Part shown: in pieces, positions 9,324-18,827 of the stretch
Position numbering within the stretch: position 1 is the first letter of the stretch
How the letters are laid out: each line of letters begins with the position of its first letter
Assembly: GCF_005281615.1 (NCBI RefSeq)
Contig: NZ_SZZM01000004.1
Location: 62,001-126,000 of the forward strand
Source: Rhodoligotrophos defluvii
GTDB taxonomy: Bacteria; Pseudomonadota; Alphaproteobacteria; Rhizobiales; Im1
Direction: 5' to 3'
DNA length: 64,000 nt
Notes under the pieces: model-generated
The model's database searches: none
Told to the model about the DNA's origin: nothing
The model's input: only the letters and a program-made list of their open reading frames with translations
Translations under genes and position numbers: made by a program

Positions 9324-10172
9324 ATGACCGCCCATCACCGCACGCGCATCGACGATCGCTTTGCCGCGCTGGCCGCGGAGGGCCGCGCGGCCCTGGTGAC
9401 CTTCATCACCGCTGGCGACCCTGATCATGGCACCTCGCTCGCCATTCTGAAGGGACTTCCGGCCGCCGGGGCTGATGTGATCGAGCTGGGCATGCCTTTC
9501 ACCGATCCCATGGCCGATGGGCCGGCGATCCAAGCCTCGTCCCTGCGTGCCTTGGCCGCCGGCCAGACGCTCAAAAAGACGCTGGACCTTGTCCGGGAAT
9601 TCCGCGTCAGCGACAATGCGACGCCGCTGGTGCTGATGGGATATTACAACCCCATCTATAGCTATGGCGTGGAGCGGTTCCTGACCGATGCCCGCACCGC
9701 CGGCGTCGACGGGCTGATCGTGGTGGATCTGCCGCCGGAGGAGGATGGCGAGCTCTGCCTTCCCGCGCTGCAGGCCGGCCTCAATTTCATCAGGCTGGCC
9801 ACGCCGACGACAGACGAGAAGCGGCTTCCGGCGGTTCTGAACAACACCAGCGGTTTTGTCTACTACGTCTCGATCACCGGCATCACCGGCACCCGTGCCG
9901 CGGAGGCGGCCTCCATACGGCAGGCGCTCGAGCGCATCCGCGCACACACGCGGCTTCCCATCGCGGTCGGGTTCGGCGTCAAGACGGCCGCACAGGCCGC
10001 GGCCATCGCCGCCCATGCCGACGCGGTGGTGGTCGGCTCGGCCCTGGTCGAGGCCATCCGTGCAAGTCTTGACGGCAGTGTGGCCAGCGCGCGTACAGTG
10101 GGCGAGGTGCACGGGCTGGTCAGGTCGTTGGCGCAAGGGGTACGCGGCGCCCGCGCCGCGGCGGCGGAATAG
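9324..10172 (+). CDS. trpA: Tryptophan synthase alpha chain
   Basis: A 282-residue TIM-barrel subunit that cleaves indole-3-glycerol phosphate. The catalytic Glu is E54 in [11 protein letters not shown] and the Asp is D65 in PMADGPAIQ. The phosphate-binding loop near the end reads GFGVKTAAQ and [10 protein letters not shown]. The ATG at 9324 follows the trpB stop by four bases; the frame is open far upstream through trpB, but that is shadow reading. A 90-bp gap separates it from accD. Confidence 0.96.
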   Translation: MTAHHRTRIDDRFAALAAEGRAALVTFITAGDPDHGTSLAILKGLPAAGADVIELGMPFTDPMADGPAIQASSLRALAAGQTLKKTLDLVREFRVSDNATPLVLMGYYNPIYSYGVERFLTDARTAGVDGLIVVDLPPEEDGELCLPALQAGLNFIRLATPTTDEKRLPAVLNNTSGFVYYVSITGITGTRAAEAASIRQALERIRAHTRLPIAVGFGVKTAAQAAAIAAHADAVVVGSALVEAIRASLDGSVASARTVGEVHGLVRSLAQGVRGARAAAAE

Positions 10173-10260
10173 CAAGCGGCAAACCACGTTCCTGCATTTT
10201 CCCTTGCACCGAAGGGAACACGGAGCCATTTGCTTACCGGCGCCTGGAGAGGACAATTTC

Positions 10261-11211
<951 letters not shown>

Positions 11212-11241
11212 TTCGGGCTCTGCCCGCCAGGAGATCGGCCA

Positions 11242-12573
11242 ATGTCGCTCAGCGACGCCATCCTGACACGACTGACCGCGCTTCACCCGAAGATCATCGA
11301 CCTGTCGCTGGATCGGATGTGGCGCATCCTCGCCGCGCTCGATCACCCGGAGCGCCGGCTGCCGCCGGTCATCCATGTGGCCGGCACCAACGGCAAGGGC
11401 TCCGTGGTGGCGTTCCTGCGCGCCATGCTGGAAGCGGCTGGCAAGAGCGTGCACGTCTACACCTCGCCGCATCTCGTCCACTTTCACGAGCGCATAAGGC
11501 TGGGTGCCCCGGGCGGCGGCGAGTTCATCAGCGATGCCGCGCTCTCGGCTCTGCTGGAGGAATGCGAACAGCGCAACGGCGGGGAGCCGATCACCTTTTT
11601 CGAGATCACCACCGCCGCGGCCTTCCTCGCCTTCTCGCGCAACCCTGCTGACTATCTCATCCTGGAGGTCGGCCTCGGCGGCCGGCTGGATGCCACCAAC
11701 GTGGTCGATCCGCTGGCCAGCGTGATCACCATGGTGGATTATGACCACCAGCAATTCCTGGGCGACACGCTCACCGAGATCGCCACCGAGAAGGCCGGCA
11801 TCATCAAGCGGGGCCGTCCCTGCATTCTCGGCGTGCAGGGCGAGGAGGCGCTGGCCGCCATCGAGCACGTCGCCAGCCGGCTCGGCGCCCCGCTCATCGT
11901 GGCCGGCCAGGAATGGCAGGCCTTCGAGCAGCATGGCCGGCTGGTCTATGAGGACATGCAGGGGCTGCTCGACCTGCCGCTGCCGCGCCTCAATGGCCGC
12001 TTTCAGATCGACAATGCCGGTCTTGCCATCGCCACCCTGCGCGCGCTCGACATGCCGGGGGTCGGCGAGGCCGAGATCGCCAGGGGCCTGCAGAGCGCCT
12101 ACTGGCCCGCCCGTCTCGAGCGCCTCGATGCCGGGCCCCTCAATGCGCTGCTGCCGGCCGGTGCGGAGCTGTGGCTCGACGGCGGCCACAACGAATCGGC
12201 AGGCCGGGTGCTCGCGGCGAGCATGGCGGAGATCGAGGAGCGCGTCTCGCGTCCCCTGCTGATCATCTGGGGCATGCTGAACACCAAGGATCCCGGCGCG
12301 TTCATACGGTCCTTCGCCGGCCTCGCGCGGCGGGTGATCACCCTCACCATCCCCGGCGAGCCGAACGCGGTGGACGCGACCGTGCTGGCCACCATCGCCG
12401 CGGAGCACGGCATAGAAAGCGAGATTGCGGCCTCGCTGCCTGATGCCCTGCGCAGGGCGGGCTTGCCGGTCAGCGAGGTCGCCCCGCGCGTGCTGATCTG
12501 CGGCTCGCTCTATCTCGCCGGCCATGTGCTCGCCGCCCACGAGAGCAGCCTGCAATCCGGCGGCCCGGCCTGA
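11242..12573 (+). CDS. folC: Folylpolyglutamate synthase / dihydrofolate synthase
   Basis: A 443-residue Mur-ligase-family enzyme that adds glutamate to folates, and in many bacteria to dihydropteroate. The ATP loop is VIHVAGTNGKGSVVAFLRAM. Further landmarks are YTSPHLVHFHERIRL, EVGLGGRLDATNVV and ATEKAGIIK; LWLDGGHNESAG marks the C-terminal domain. The ATG at 11242 lies 30 bp after accD, so the pair is probably co-transcribed. Confidence 0.95.
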   Translation: MSLSDAILTRLTALHPKIIDLSLDRMWRILAALDHPERRLPPVIHVAGTNGKGSVVAFLRAMLEAAGKSVHVYTSPHLVHFHERIRLGAPGGGEFISDAALSALLEECEQRNGGEPITFFEITTAAAFLAFSRNPADYLILEVGLGGRLDATNVVDPLASVITMVDYDHQQFLGDTLTEIATEKAGIIKRGRPCILGVQGEEALAAIEHVASRLGAPLIVAGQEWQAFEQHGRLVYEDMQGLLDLPLPRLNGRFQIDNAGLAIATLRALDMPGVGEAEIARGLQSAYWPARLERLDAGPLNALLPAGAELWLDGGHNESAGRVLAASMAEIEERVSRPLLIIWGMLNTKDPGAFIRSFAGLARRVITLTIPGEPNAVDATVLATIAAEHGIESEIAASLPDALRRAGLPVSEVAPRVLICGSLYLAGHVLAAHESSLQSGGPA

Positions 12574-12821
12574 GCAGAATTGTCGGCTGCCCGAATCAGC
12601 AAAGCAGCAAGCTGATCGACCGTGCAAGAACTCTGCACAGAGATCAAATCGAGGCCAAATCGCGCCTGTCGCGCTGGATTGCCTTGGAATCCGCCCGCGC
12701 GCCACGGTTGCCGGTCGGCAACACAGCTCCCCAAACCTTAACATTTTTTGTGATCCGTCGCTAAACGTCTCTACTTTCGCCCGGAATTGGCTAGAATTGG
12801 TTAACGGACGAGGGTGGACGC

Positions 12822-13109
12822 ATGTTGGAAACGGATGATCACTACCGTCGCCTTCAAGCGCTTGCAGAGGGCTCCGGGTTCTCGGTTCGAAAGCGGGTTG
12901 TTCCCGCACTGATCGAAAAGGGCCGCATCTTCTACATCGTGGACACGCGGAACGAGCTTGATTCCTTCGGCGATTTCGCGACGCTGGATGAGGCGGAAGC
13001 GTTCCTGAATTTCCTGATTCGCATTCGGCGCGAGCGTGAGTGCCCCCCGCCGATGCCGGCGCCGACCGGCGCGTCTCTGGGGCGGGAAAAGTCGCTCGCG
13101 GCGGCCTGA
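12822..13109 (+). CDS. Small hypothetical protein
   Basis: A 95-residue soluble protein with no recognised domain. Features are a compact N-terminal part (YRRLQALAEGSGFSVRKRVV), a central IFYIVDTRNELDSFGDFATL segment and a helix with DEAEAFLNFLIRIRRERE, then a Pro/Gly-rich tail. The coding frame is well formed with an ATG start at 12822. About 250 bp separate it from folC, with an AT-rich stretch (12,730-12,800) that could hold its promoter. I cannot assign a function. Confidence 0.6.
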   Translation: MLETDDHYRRLQALAEGSGFSVRKRVVPALIEKGRIFYIVDTRNELDSFGDFATLDEAEAFLNFLIRIRRERECPPPMPAPTGASLGREKSLAAA

Positions 13110-13122
13110 GTTTTTGATTCGA

Positions 13123-13171
13123 GCATTTTCGAGCGAAGTGGACACTGGTTCGCGGAAGCGCTCTAAAATGC
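13123..13171. repeat. Rhizobiales-type interspersed intergenic repeat
   Basis: An intergenic 49-bp element with outer arms GCATTTT (13123-13129) and AAAATGC (13165-13171), and inner sequence including GCGAAGTGG and GGTTCGCG. It closely resembles a dispersed element I recall from Rhizobiales intergenic regions. This is recognition from memory, not a search. Confidence 0.45.
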
Positions 13172-13181
13172 GGACGGGGCT

Positions 13182-13202
13182 GTGGCGCCCGGCAGGCGCC
13201 AC
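13182..13202. other. Strong intergenic hairpin
   Basis: GTGGCGCC, a five-base loop, and GGCGCCAC form a perfect 8-bp stem between two convergent genes. Neither side has a long T run, so it may be a weak bidirectional terminator or an RNA-stability element rather than a classic intrinsic terminator. Confidence 0.5.
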
Positions 13203-13217
13203 GGCGGGGCTGCGCGT

Positions 13218-16148
13218 TCAGTTGGTGATCGCGAGATCGGCGCGGCGGCCCGGCGTGCGCTGGGGCTGCCAGCCTTCATCGAAGGCCACGGTGTTGGCGT
13301 CCTGCCGCGGCAGCCGGGGACGCCAGCGAGCCACCGCGGCCTCGGCCTCTTCGATCTGCTGGAGGGTCAGTTGGCGTTTGAGGGCGTTGGCTCTCTGGGC
13401 CGCTTCGGCATCGCCGGATCGGCCGCAGAGGGTCAGCCAGAAATAGGCATCGCGGAGATTGCGCACCACGCCCAGGCCCTGCTCCAGCAGGACGCCGTAA
13501 TTGTACTGGCTGTCGCGGATGCCATATTCGGCCGCAGCGCCGAACCAGTATGCGGCCTTGGCGTAGTCCGGCGCGCCCTGATCGTCGCCGGCATAGGCCA
13601 CGGCCAGGTTGTGCATGGCTTTGATATTGCCCTTCTCCGCCGCCCGCTTGTACCAGACCCGCGCGGTCGCAAGGTCGCGCGGCACGCCTGTGCCCCGCTC
13701 GAACATCATCCCCAGCCGGTATTGGGCGGGCGCCAGGCCCTGCGCGGCCGCCTTCTGGAACCAGCGCAGGGCGAGGATCGGCTCGCTTTGCCCTTCGCCC
13801 TCGAGCAGCTCCGTGGCCACCAGGAACTGGGCGGCGGGACTGCCGGAGAGGGCCGCCCGCCGCAGGGCCGGCGAGCCGATGCGCTCGGGCAGGCCGTCCC
13901 GCGTGGCTGCGGTGCCGCGCGTCATGGTCACCACGGTGCCCCGCCCATCTTCACGGTCCGGAGACGCGCTGGCTGAAGAAGCGGCGGTGCTCAGCCCGGC
14001 CGGAACCGCAGCGATGGTGGGAACGGTGAGGAGCGAGGAGCTCTTGCCGATCGAGCCGGTGGTCGGAGGGTCGGCGGGCCTGCCTTCATCCGGCTTCGCG
14101 AAAGGCGCCGTCAGCTTGCCTAGCCAGTCCGAGGCCTGGGTTGCGCTCCATAGCGACTGACCCAGCCCTTCGATCCGGTCGAGCAGGGGCGCCTGCGCCC
14201 CGCCTGCCGGCGACGGCGTGCCGGCAAGCCGGGAAGAGCCGATGTCGTCCTTCGTGGCGACCGGCGCTTCCGTCTGCCGTCCGCTGATGCTGTAGGCGGA
14301 TACGGCGAGGAGCAGCAGCACGGCGCCGGCCAGGATCAGGGGCTTGCGGCGGGCGGCTGCCTCCTCCGTAGCCGACCCCTCGGAAGCATCCTCGCCGCCA
14401 CGGCGGCCGAGGCCCCGCAGCCGGCTCAGCGGGTTGAAGCGCCGCGTGGCCGGCTCTGGCGCCGCTGCGGAAGCCTGGGCGGCGCGACGGGCGGCGGCGA
14501 TGAAGTCGTCCCGGCGGGTAATCGTCTCGATGGGCCGATCGGACGGGGAGGGGGGAGACACCTCTCCGCCCTCTTCGCGCTCCGGCGCCTGCTCTTCCGA
14601 TGGCGCTGGAGCATCCGGCGGAGCGCCGGCAGTCTCGCCTTCGGACGGCGGCTCTCCTTCAGCCAAGCGCGCCGCGGGCGGGGCTTCCTCTGGCATTGCC
14701 TCGCCCTCGCTGGGCTTTTCCTCGGCAACGTCATCGCCACTGACCGGTACGCGGATGTCGCGCAGAACCTCGGGGATATCGGCCGCGCGGCCCTCGTCGC
14801 CATGAGCCGTTGGCGCCGAAGGCCCCGGCTGTTCGCCCGAACCGCCGTCCTGCAGCCGTTGTTCCACGGCCGCGAGGCGGTCCACGATCTTCTGCAGGGT
14901 TTCGTGGACAACCAGCAGCGTCTGCTGCGTCTGCTGGTCCGATTCGGCCAGGCTGCGCTTCACGGCCGCAAGCCCGCTCTGCAGCGCCTGCAGCTCGGCC
15001 GAGGGGCCGGCCCTGAGCTCAAGGCTGCGGCCGACCGCTTCTTCCGCCGTGCGTGTGGCGAGCGCGCGCGTCTCGACCTTGCTCTGCTCCATGGCCTTGA
15101 ACAGGTCGGCCACGCTGCGCTCCACCGCGTCGATGTCGTCGAAACGCCGCTCGATGGTGGCCAGCTTGTCGGTCAGCGCCACGATGTGGCTCTGCAGCTC
15201 GATGAGCACCGCGCTGCTGGGCTGGTTCTCGATGGCGGTCCGCACACGGCCGTCCAGCTCGTCCACCCGATTGGCGAGCTCGGCGACCTGCGCGTCCATC
15301 GCCGAAGAGCCCCGCTCGCTTTCCACCGAATAGAGCCGCTGCGACAGGATTTCGATCTGCCGATAAAGGTCCTCGTAATCCCCAGGCCCGCCACCCTCCG
15401 CCCGGGCTTCCCCGATGAGCCGCGACATCCGCCGCTCGCTCTCGCGAATCTCTTCGCGCAGCCCGCCCATTGTGGCCTCTGCCGAGCGCTTCGCCGCCGC
15501 TTCGATGTTCTGCTCCGCCGCCTCGATCCGCGCGGTCACCGCATCGACGCGCCGTTCGAGCGCCCCGAGCTCCTGCCCGCCGGCGCGGCCGGGCACGGGC
15601 TGCGCGGCCGCGGCTTGCGCGCTCAGGCCGGCCAGGCGCTCGTGAAGCGCAAGGAGTGCGTCGCGGCTGCGCTGCTCGTTGCTGGCGATATGGTCGAGGA
15701 TCCGGCGCAGTGCGGTTTCGATGGCCGCGGAGAGATCGGCCGAGGAGCTGGTCTGGTTCTGGCTCACCTGCCGTGCGATGCCGGAGAGGCGGTCATTGAT
15801 GGCCGCGAACGCCTCCACGGTGCGCCGCTCGTGGCGGTCGACCCTGGCGAGCAGCGCCTCTACGGGCTCCTGTGCCGCCCGGTGCTCGAACAGTCGCCCG
15901 GCCGCGGTCTGCTGCTGCGCGCGCGTCAGGTCGGCGAGCTTCTGCTCCAGATCTTCGATCCGCTGCTGGATGACGGGCGCGGCTGGTCCTGCGCCTTGGG
16001 TGGCGCTTGCTGGCTTCCCCGAGCTCTCGTGGATGACCGCGGTCAGCCACTGCCCGAGCGTCACGCCGCTTTTCCGCGCCGCCTCCTTCGCTGCCAGCCG
16101 GGCGTCAGGATCGATGCCTTTGATGCTCCATGGGGCGCCGGCTGTCAT
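13218..16148 (-). CDS. PodJ-like polarity/localisation protein with SEL1 repeats
   Basis: A 976-residue protein in three parts. The N-terminus begins MTAGAPWSIKGIDPDARLAA, typical of this family. Residues about 60-450 form a long coiled-coil region rich in Glu/Gln/Arg heptads. An acidic Pro/Glu/Ala linker leads to one transmembrane helix near residue 603 (LILAGAVLLLLAVSAYSISG). The last 300 residues are periplasmic and contain about four SEL1/TPR-like repeats (AAQFLVATELLEGEG; AQYRLGMMFERGTGVPRD; AMHNLAVAYAGD; SQYNYGVLLEQGLGV). This architecture matches PodJ-type polar organisers of alphaproteobacteria. The exact role here is inferred. Confidence 0.8.
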   Translation of the reverse strand: MTAGAPWSIKGIDPDARLAAKEAARKSGVTLGQWLTAVIHESSGKPASATQGAGPAAPVIQQRIEDLEQKLADLTRAQQQTAAGRLFEHRAAQEPVEALLARVDRHERRTVEAFAAINDRLSGIARQVSQNQTSSSADLSAAIETALRRILDHIASNEQRSRDALLALHERLAGLSAQAAAAQPVPGRAGGQELGALERRVDAVTARIEAAEQNIEAAAKRSAEATMGGLREEIRESERRMSRLIGEARAEGGGPGDYEDLYRQIEILSQRLYSVESERGSSAMDAQVAELANRVDELDGRVRTAIENQPSSAVLIELQSHIVALTDKLATIERRFDDIDAVERSVADLFKAMEQSKVETRALATRTAEEAVGRSLELRAGPSAELQALQSGLAAVKRSLAESDQQTQQTLLVVHETLQKIVDRLAAVEQRLQDGGSGEQPGPSAPTAHGDEGRAADIPEVLRDIRVPVSGDDVAEEKPSEGEAMPEEAPPAARLAEGEPPSEGETAGAPPDAPAPSEEQAPEREEGGEVSPPSPSDRPIETITRRDDFIAAARRAAQASAAAPEPATRRFNPLSRLRGLGRRGGEDASEGSATEEAAARRKPLILAGAVLLLLAVSAYSISGRQTEAPVATKDDIGSSRLAGTPSPAGGAQAPLLDRIEGLGQSLWSATQASDWLGKLTAPFAKPDEGRPADPPTTGSIGKSSSLLTVPTIAAVPAGLSTAASSASASPDREDGRGTVVTMTRGTAATRDGLPERIGSPALRRAALSGSPAAQFLVATELLEGEGQSEPILALRWFQKAAAQGLAPAQYRLGMMFERGTGVPRDLATARVWYKRAAEKGNIKAMHNLAVAYAGDDQGAPDYAKAAYWFGAAAEYGIRDSQYNYGVLLEQGLGVVRNLRDAYFWLTLCGRSGDAEAAQRANALKRQLTLQQIEEAEAAVARWRPRLPRQDANTVAFDEGWQPQRTPGRRADLAITN

Positions 16149-16322
16149 TCGCGATCACTCACCATAACGGACGGCCCCTGTCGGGACCCAGGACCCAGTG
16201 CGACGGCTTGCGGCCGGTGTCGAGGGAATCACTCGGATAAAAGTTAACCAGGACGGTAAATTATAAGTTAACGGCCCTTTATCCTTGCGGGCTTCCGGCT
16301 CTACGGCACGATAGCTACTGGT

Positions 16323-16336
16323 TGACGTGGACGTCA
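16323..16336. promoter_or_regulatory. Inverted repeat, probable MerR operator
   Basis: TGACGT-GG-ACGTCA is a perfect 6-2-6 inverted repeat 37 bp upstream of the MerR regulator's start. It resembles the ACGT-rich dyads used by LiuR-type MerR regulators of acyl-CoA catabolism. Autoregulation through this site is inferred. Confidence 0.5.
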
Positions 16337-16372
16337 CCTGTTACATAGGGAGAAAATGTCTGGAGAAGGCGC

Positions 16373-16804
16373 ATGGTTCAAAAAGACGTCGCTCAGCCGG
16401 ATCGTGCGAAGATCTACAGCATCTCCGATCTCTGCGAAGAGTTTGATGTCACCCCGCGGACGCTTCGCTTCTACGAGCAGAAGGGACTGCTGTCGCCCAC
16501 CCGCAGGGGGTGGACCCGGCTGTTCAGCTACCGCGACCGGGCCCGGCTCCGCCTCATACTGCGCGGCAAGCGGGTGGGGCTGTCGCTGGAGGAGATCAAG
16601 GAGATCCTCGACCTCTATCACCTGCGCAACGGCCATGTCCGCCAGCTGCGCGCCGCCTCGCAAACGCTGCGGGCGCGCCTGGACGATCTCAAGCTGCAGA
16701 GGCGGGAGCTGGACGAGACCATTGCCGATCTCGAGCGCACCTGCACCATCGTTGACGGCATGCTGAGGGAGAAGGAAAAGCTTGCATCCGCAATGGCCGA
16801 TTGA
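16373..16804 (+). CDS. MerR-family transcriptional regulator
   Basis: A 143-residue protein. The winged helix is at residues about 15-80 (ISDLCEEFDVTPRTLRFYEQ, KGLLSPTR, then VGLSLEEIKEILDLY). The dimerisation helix follows (LRAASQTLRARLDDLKLQRR). There is no Cys cluster for metal sensing; only C21 and one late Cys are visible. In Rhizobiales such a MerR gene commonly precedes acyl-CoA dehydrogenase and thiolase genes. Here only an acyl-CoA dehydrogenase remnant follows, so it may now regulate targets elsewhere or only itself. Confidence 0.88.
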   Translation: MVQKDVAQPDRAKIYSISDLCEEFDVTPRTLRFYEQKGLLSPTRRGWTRLFSYRDRARLRLILRGKRVGLSLEEIKEILDLYHLRNGHVRQLRAASQTLRARLDDLKLQRRELDETIADLERTCTIVDGMLREKEKLASAMAD

Positions 16805-16874
16805 GCCGGAAATCGAGGGTGTGGCAACGGAATGGGGTGGCTTCAACCTTCAATCCGCCTCGGCCCGAATGGAT

Positions 16875-17102
16875 GAACCAGGAGGTCGACATGGCCGGGG
16901 TTTCGGCGCGCCGCCGCGCGGGCAAAGTATTGTCTGACTGACCTTGCAGCGCAAGATCATCGATAACTGCCTTCAATTGCACGGCGGTTACGGTTATATG
17001 AACGAATATCCGCTCACACGCATGTTTCGCGATGCACGCGTTGAGAGGATCTGTGGCGGTACCGGCGAGATCATGAAGACGCTGATCTCGCGAAGCCTGT
17101 GA
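16875..17102 (+). pseudogene. Acyl-CoA dehydrogenase, decayed C-terminal remnant
   Basis: Positions 16947-17102 read LQLHGGYGYMNEYPLTRMF, then RDARVERICGGTGEIMKTLI and a final SRSL stop, an unmistakable acyl-CoA dehydrogenase C-terminus. Just upstream, AKYCLTDL (16922-16945) continues the homology in a frame shifted by one extra G at 16946. In the downstream frame a TGA at 16935 closes the reading. The bulk of the gene, roughly 320 residues, is missing. It sits immediately after the MerR regulator, where an intact acyl-CoA dehydrogenase gene would be expected, so a deletion removed most of it. Confidence 0.85.
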
Positions 17103-17110
17103 GGCGAGGC

Positions 17111-17554
17111 ATGACCAGTGATTTGCGGCACGTCCTGAGCAAGGCCCGGTGCCGTGCAGCGTGCATGGTGCTGGTGGTTCTCCTCGCCGTGCCGGCGCAG
17201 GCGGAGAATACCCGCTATACCATTGAGGAAACCAGCGATGGCGGCTTTGTGCGCGTCGATCAGCAGACCGGCGGAATGCTGAAATGCGCTGGCGAGCGCG
17301 ATGCGATCTCCTGCGTGCCCATCAACGATGACAGCCAGAAGCTGCGGGAAGAGAACGCCGAGCTGCGCGCCGAGAACAGCGCGTTGAAGCAGCGGGTGGC
17401 GGAACTCGAACAGGCGGCCAAGGCGCCCGAGGCCACCGTCAAGGGTTCCACGGAAAAGCAGCTTGACCAGATCGCCGGCTTCTTTGAAGACATGGTGCGG
17501 CGCTTGTTCAGGTTTGCGCAGTCGCTTCAAGAAAAGCCGGGCGAGGAGATTTGA
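17111..17554 (+). CDS. Secreted coiled-coil hypothetical protein
   Basis: A 147-residue protein with a long signal peptide ending VVLLAVPAQAE near residue 32. After a short beta-rich part (TRYTIEETSDGGFVRVDQQT, with two Cys in LKCAGERDAISCVP) comes a leucine-zipper-like coiled coil (REENAELRAENSALKQRVAE). Probably periplasmic. No enzyme motif is seen. The ATG at 17111 has GGCGAGG upstream. Its end overlaps the TTG start of the YjbQ-family gene by four bases. Confidence 0.7.
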   Translation: MTSDLRHVLSKARCRAACMVLVVLLAVPAQAENTRYTIEETSDGGFVRVDQQTGGMLKCAGERDAISCVPINDDSQKLREENAELRAENSALKQRVAELEQAAKAPEATVKGSTEKQLDQIAGFFEDMVRRLFRFAQSLQEKPGEEI

Positions 17555-17994
17555 ATTCGCGCATCATACAATTTACGGGTATTCTCGAGGTCGCCACTCA
17601 AGGCCAAGGCTTCGTGGACATCACGGGCCGGGTGGCCGCCTGGGTGAGGGAAAGGCAAGCGCAGGAGGGTCTGCTCACGCTGTTCATTCGCCACACGTCG
17701 GCATCCCTCGTCATCCAGGAGAATGCGGACCCTGACGTGCGGGTGGATTTGGTTGCCGCATTTGACCGGCTGGCGCCTCGCAACGCCGGCTATCTCCACC
17801 GGGTGGAAGGGCCAGACGACATGCCAGCGCATATCAAAGCAACCTTGGCCGGCGCCAACGTGGCGGTGCCCGTGAACGATGGTCGGCCCATGCTTGGCAC
17901 CTGGCAAGGCATCTATGTGTTCGAGCATCGCGACCGGCCGCACCGCCGCGAAGTGGCGCTTCACTACATCGGAACCGCGAGAGCTGAAGCATGA
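17551..17994 (+). CDS. YjbQ/UPF0047-family protein
   Basis: A 147-residue protein matching the YjbQ family along its length. The signature is LTLFIRHTSASLVIQENADP followed by DVRVDL, and the C-terminal half contains HIKATLAGANVAVPVNDG and LGTWQGIYVFEHRD. Members are small trimeric beta proteins; some have thiamine-phosphate-synthase activity in complementation tests, but the physiological role is unsettled. It starts at TTG 17551 and overlaps both neighbours by four bases, so it lies in a tightly coupled cluster. Confidence 0.88.
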   Translation: MNSRIIQFTGILEVATQGQGFVDITGRVAAWVRERQAQEGLLTLFIRHTSASLVIQENADPDVRVDLVAAFDRLAPRNAGYLHRVEGPDDMPAHIKATLAGANVAVPVNDGRPMLGTWQGIYVFEHRDRPHRREVALHYIGTARAEA

Positions 17995-18683
17995 GGAATG
18001 GTGCGGGGAAGGACGCGGCGATGGCCGGATATCATTTCATCATCGCCGATGATCATCCCTTGTTCCGCGATGCATTGCGACATGCTCTCACCGCTGCCTA
18101 TGACGGGGTGCAGGTCAAGGAAGCGGGTTCGCTCGACGAGGTCACCGCGTTGCTGGAGGCCGACGATGCCGTCGACCTCCTGCTGCTCGATTTGAAGATG
18201 CCCGGCGTGCAGGGCCTTGCCGGCCTCGCCTATCTGCGGGCGCAATTTCCCGATGTCCCCACCGTGGTGGTCTCCGCCACCGAGGATCTTCCGGTGATCA
18301 GGCGGGCGGTCGCCCTCGGCGCATCGGGCTTCATCCCGAAGTCGACCCCGGTGAGTGCGATCCGCGAGGCGGTGAGGGAAGTGCTGGCCGGGGGTGTGTG
18401 GCTGCCGCCGGACATCGATGCGGCGGGCGCCGCCGACGACGAGACCGATGCCGTCGCCCGTCGGCTCGCGACGCTCACGCCGCAACAGGTTCGCGTGCTG
18501 ATGATGCTGAGGGAGGGCTTGCTGAACAAGCAGATCGCCTATGCCCTGGGCGTTTCGGAGGCGACCGTCAAGGCGCATGTTTCCGCCGTGCTGCAGAAGC
18601 TCGGCGTCGAGAGCCGGACCCAGGCGGTGATCGCGGTCGGCCGCATCGATGAAGAACGCGGACAGTCCGACCCGGTGAATTGA
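17991..18683 (+). CDS. NarL/FixJ-type response regulator
   Basis: A 230-residue protein. The receiver domain (residues about 13-130) has acidic residues in FIIADDHPLFRDAL, the phospho-acceptor Asp in LLLLDLKMPG and the conserved Lys in FIPKSTP. The LuxR-type helix-turn-helix (LTPQQVRVLMMLREGLLNKQ and SEATVKAHVSAVLQKLGV) is at residues about 155-215. No cognate histidine kinase lies next to it, so it is an orphan in this window. The frame opens at 17991; an internal ATG at 18021 (MAGYHF) is an alternative start. Confidence 0.9.
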   Translation: MRNGAGKDAAMAGYHFIIADDHPLFRDALRHALTAAYDGVQVKEAGSLDEVTALLEADDAVDLLLLDLKMPGVQGLAGLAYLRAQFPDVPTVVVSATEDLPVIRRAVALGASGFIPKSTPVSAIREAVREVLAGGVWLPPDIDAAGAADDETDAVARRLATLTPQQVRVLMMLREGLLNKQIAYALGVSEATVKAHVSAVLQKLGVESRTQAVIAVGRIDEERGQSDPVN

Positions 18684-18827
18684 TCCGGGCAGTCAATATC
18701 GACAAAGATGACCCAAAGATGAACGGACGTCTTCGCGGCGTGCATGGCTCGCCTGCGAAATGCGCGCTTTAAAAATGTCCGGATCCCGAGCACAAGCATA
18801 GCTTGAGGCGTCTTCTCGGAGAGTCCA

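Noticed and set aside
14802-16247. 481-codon plus-strand frame opposite the SEL1/PodJ-like gene
   Set aside because: His/Arg-rich shadow translation without domains; the minus-strand gene has SEL1 repeats and a membrane helix.
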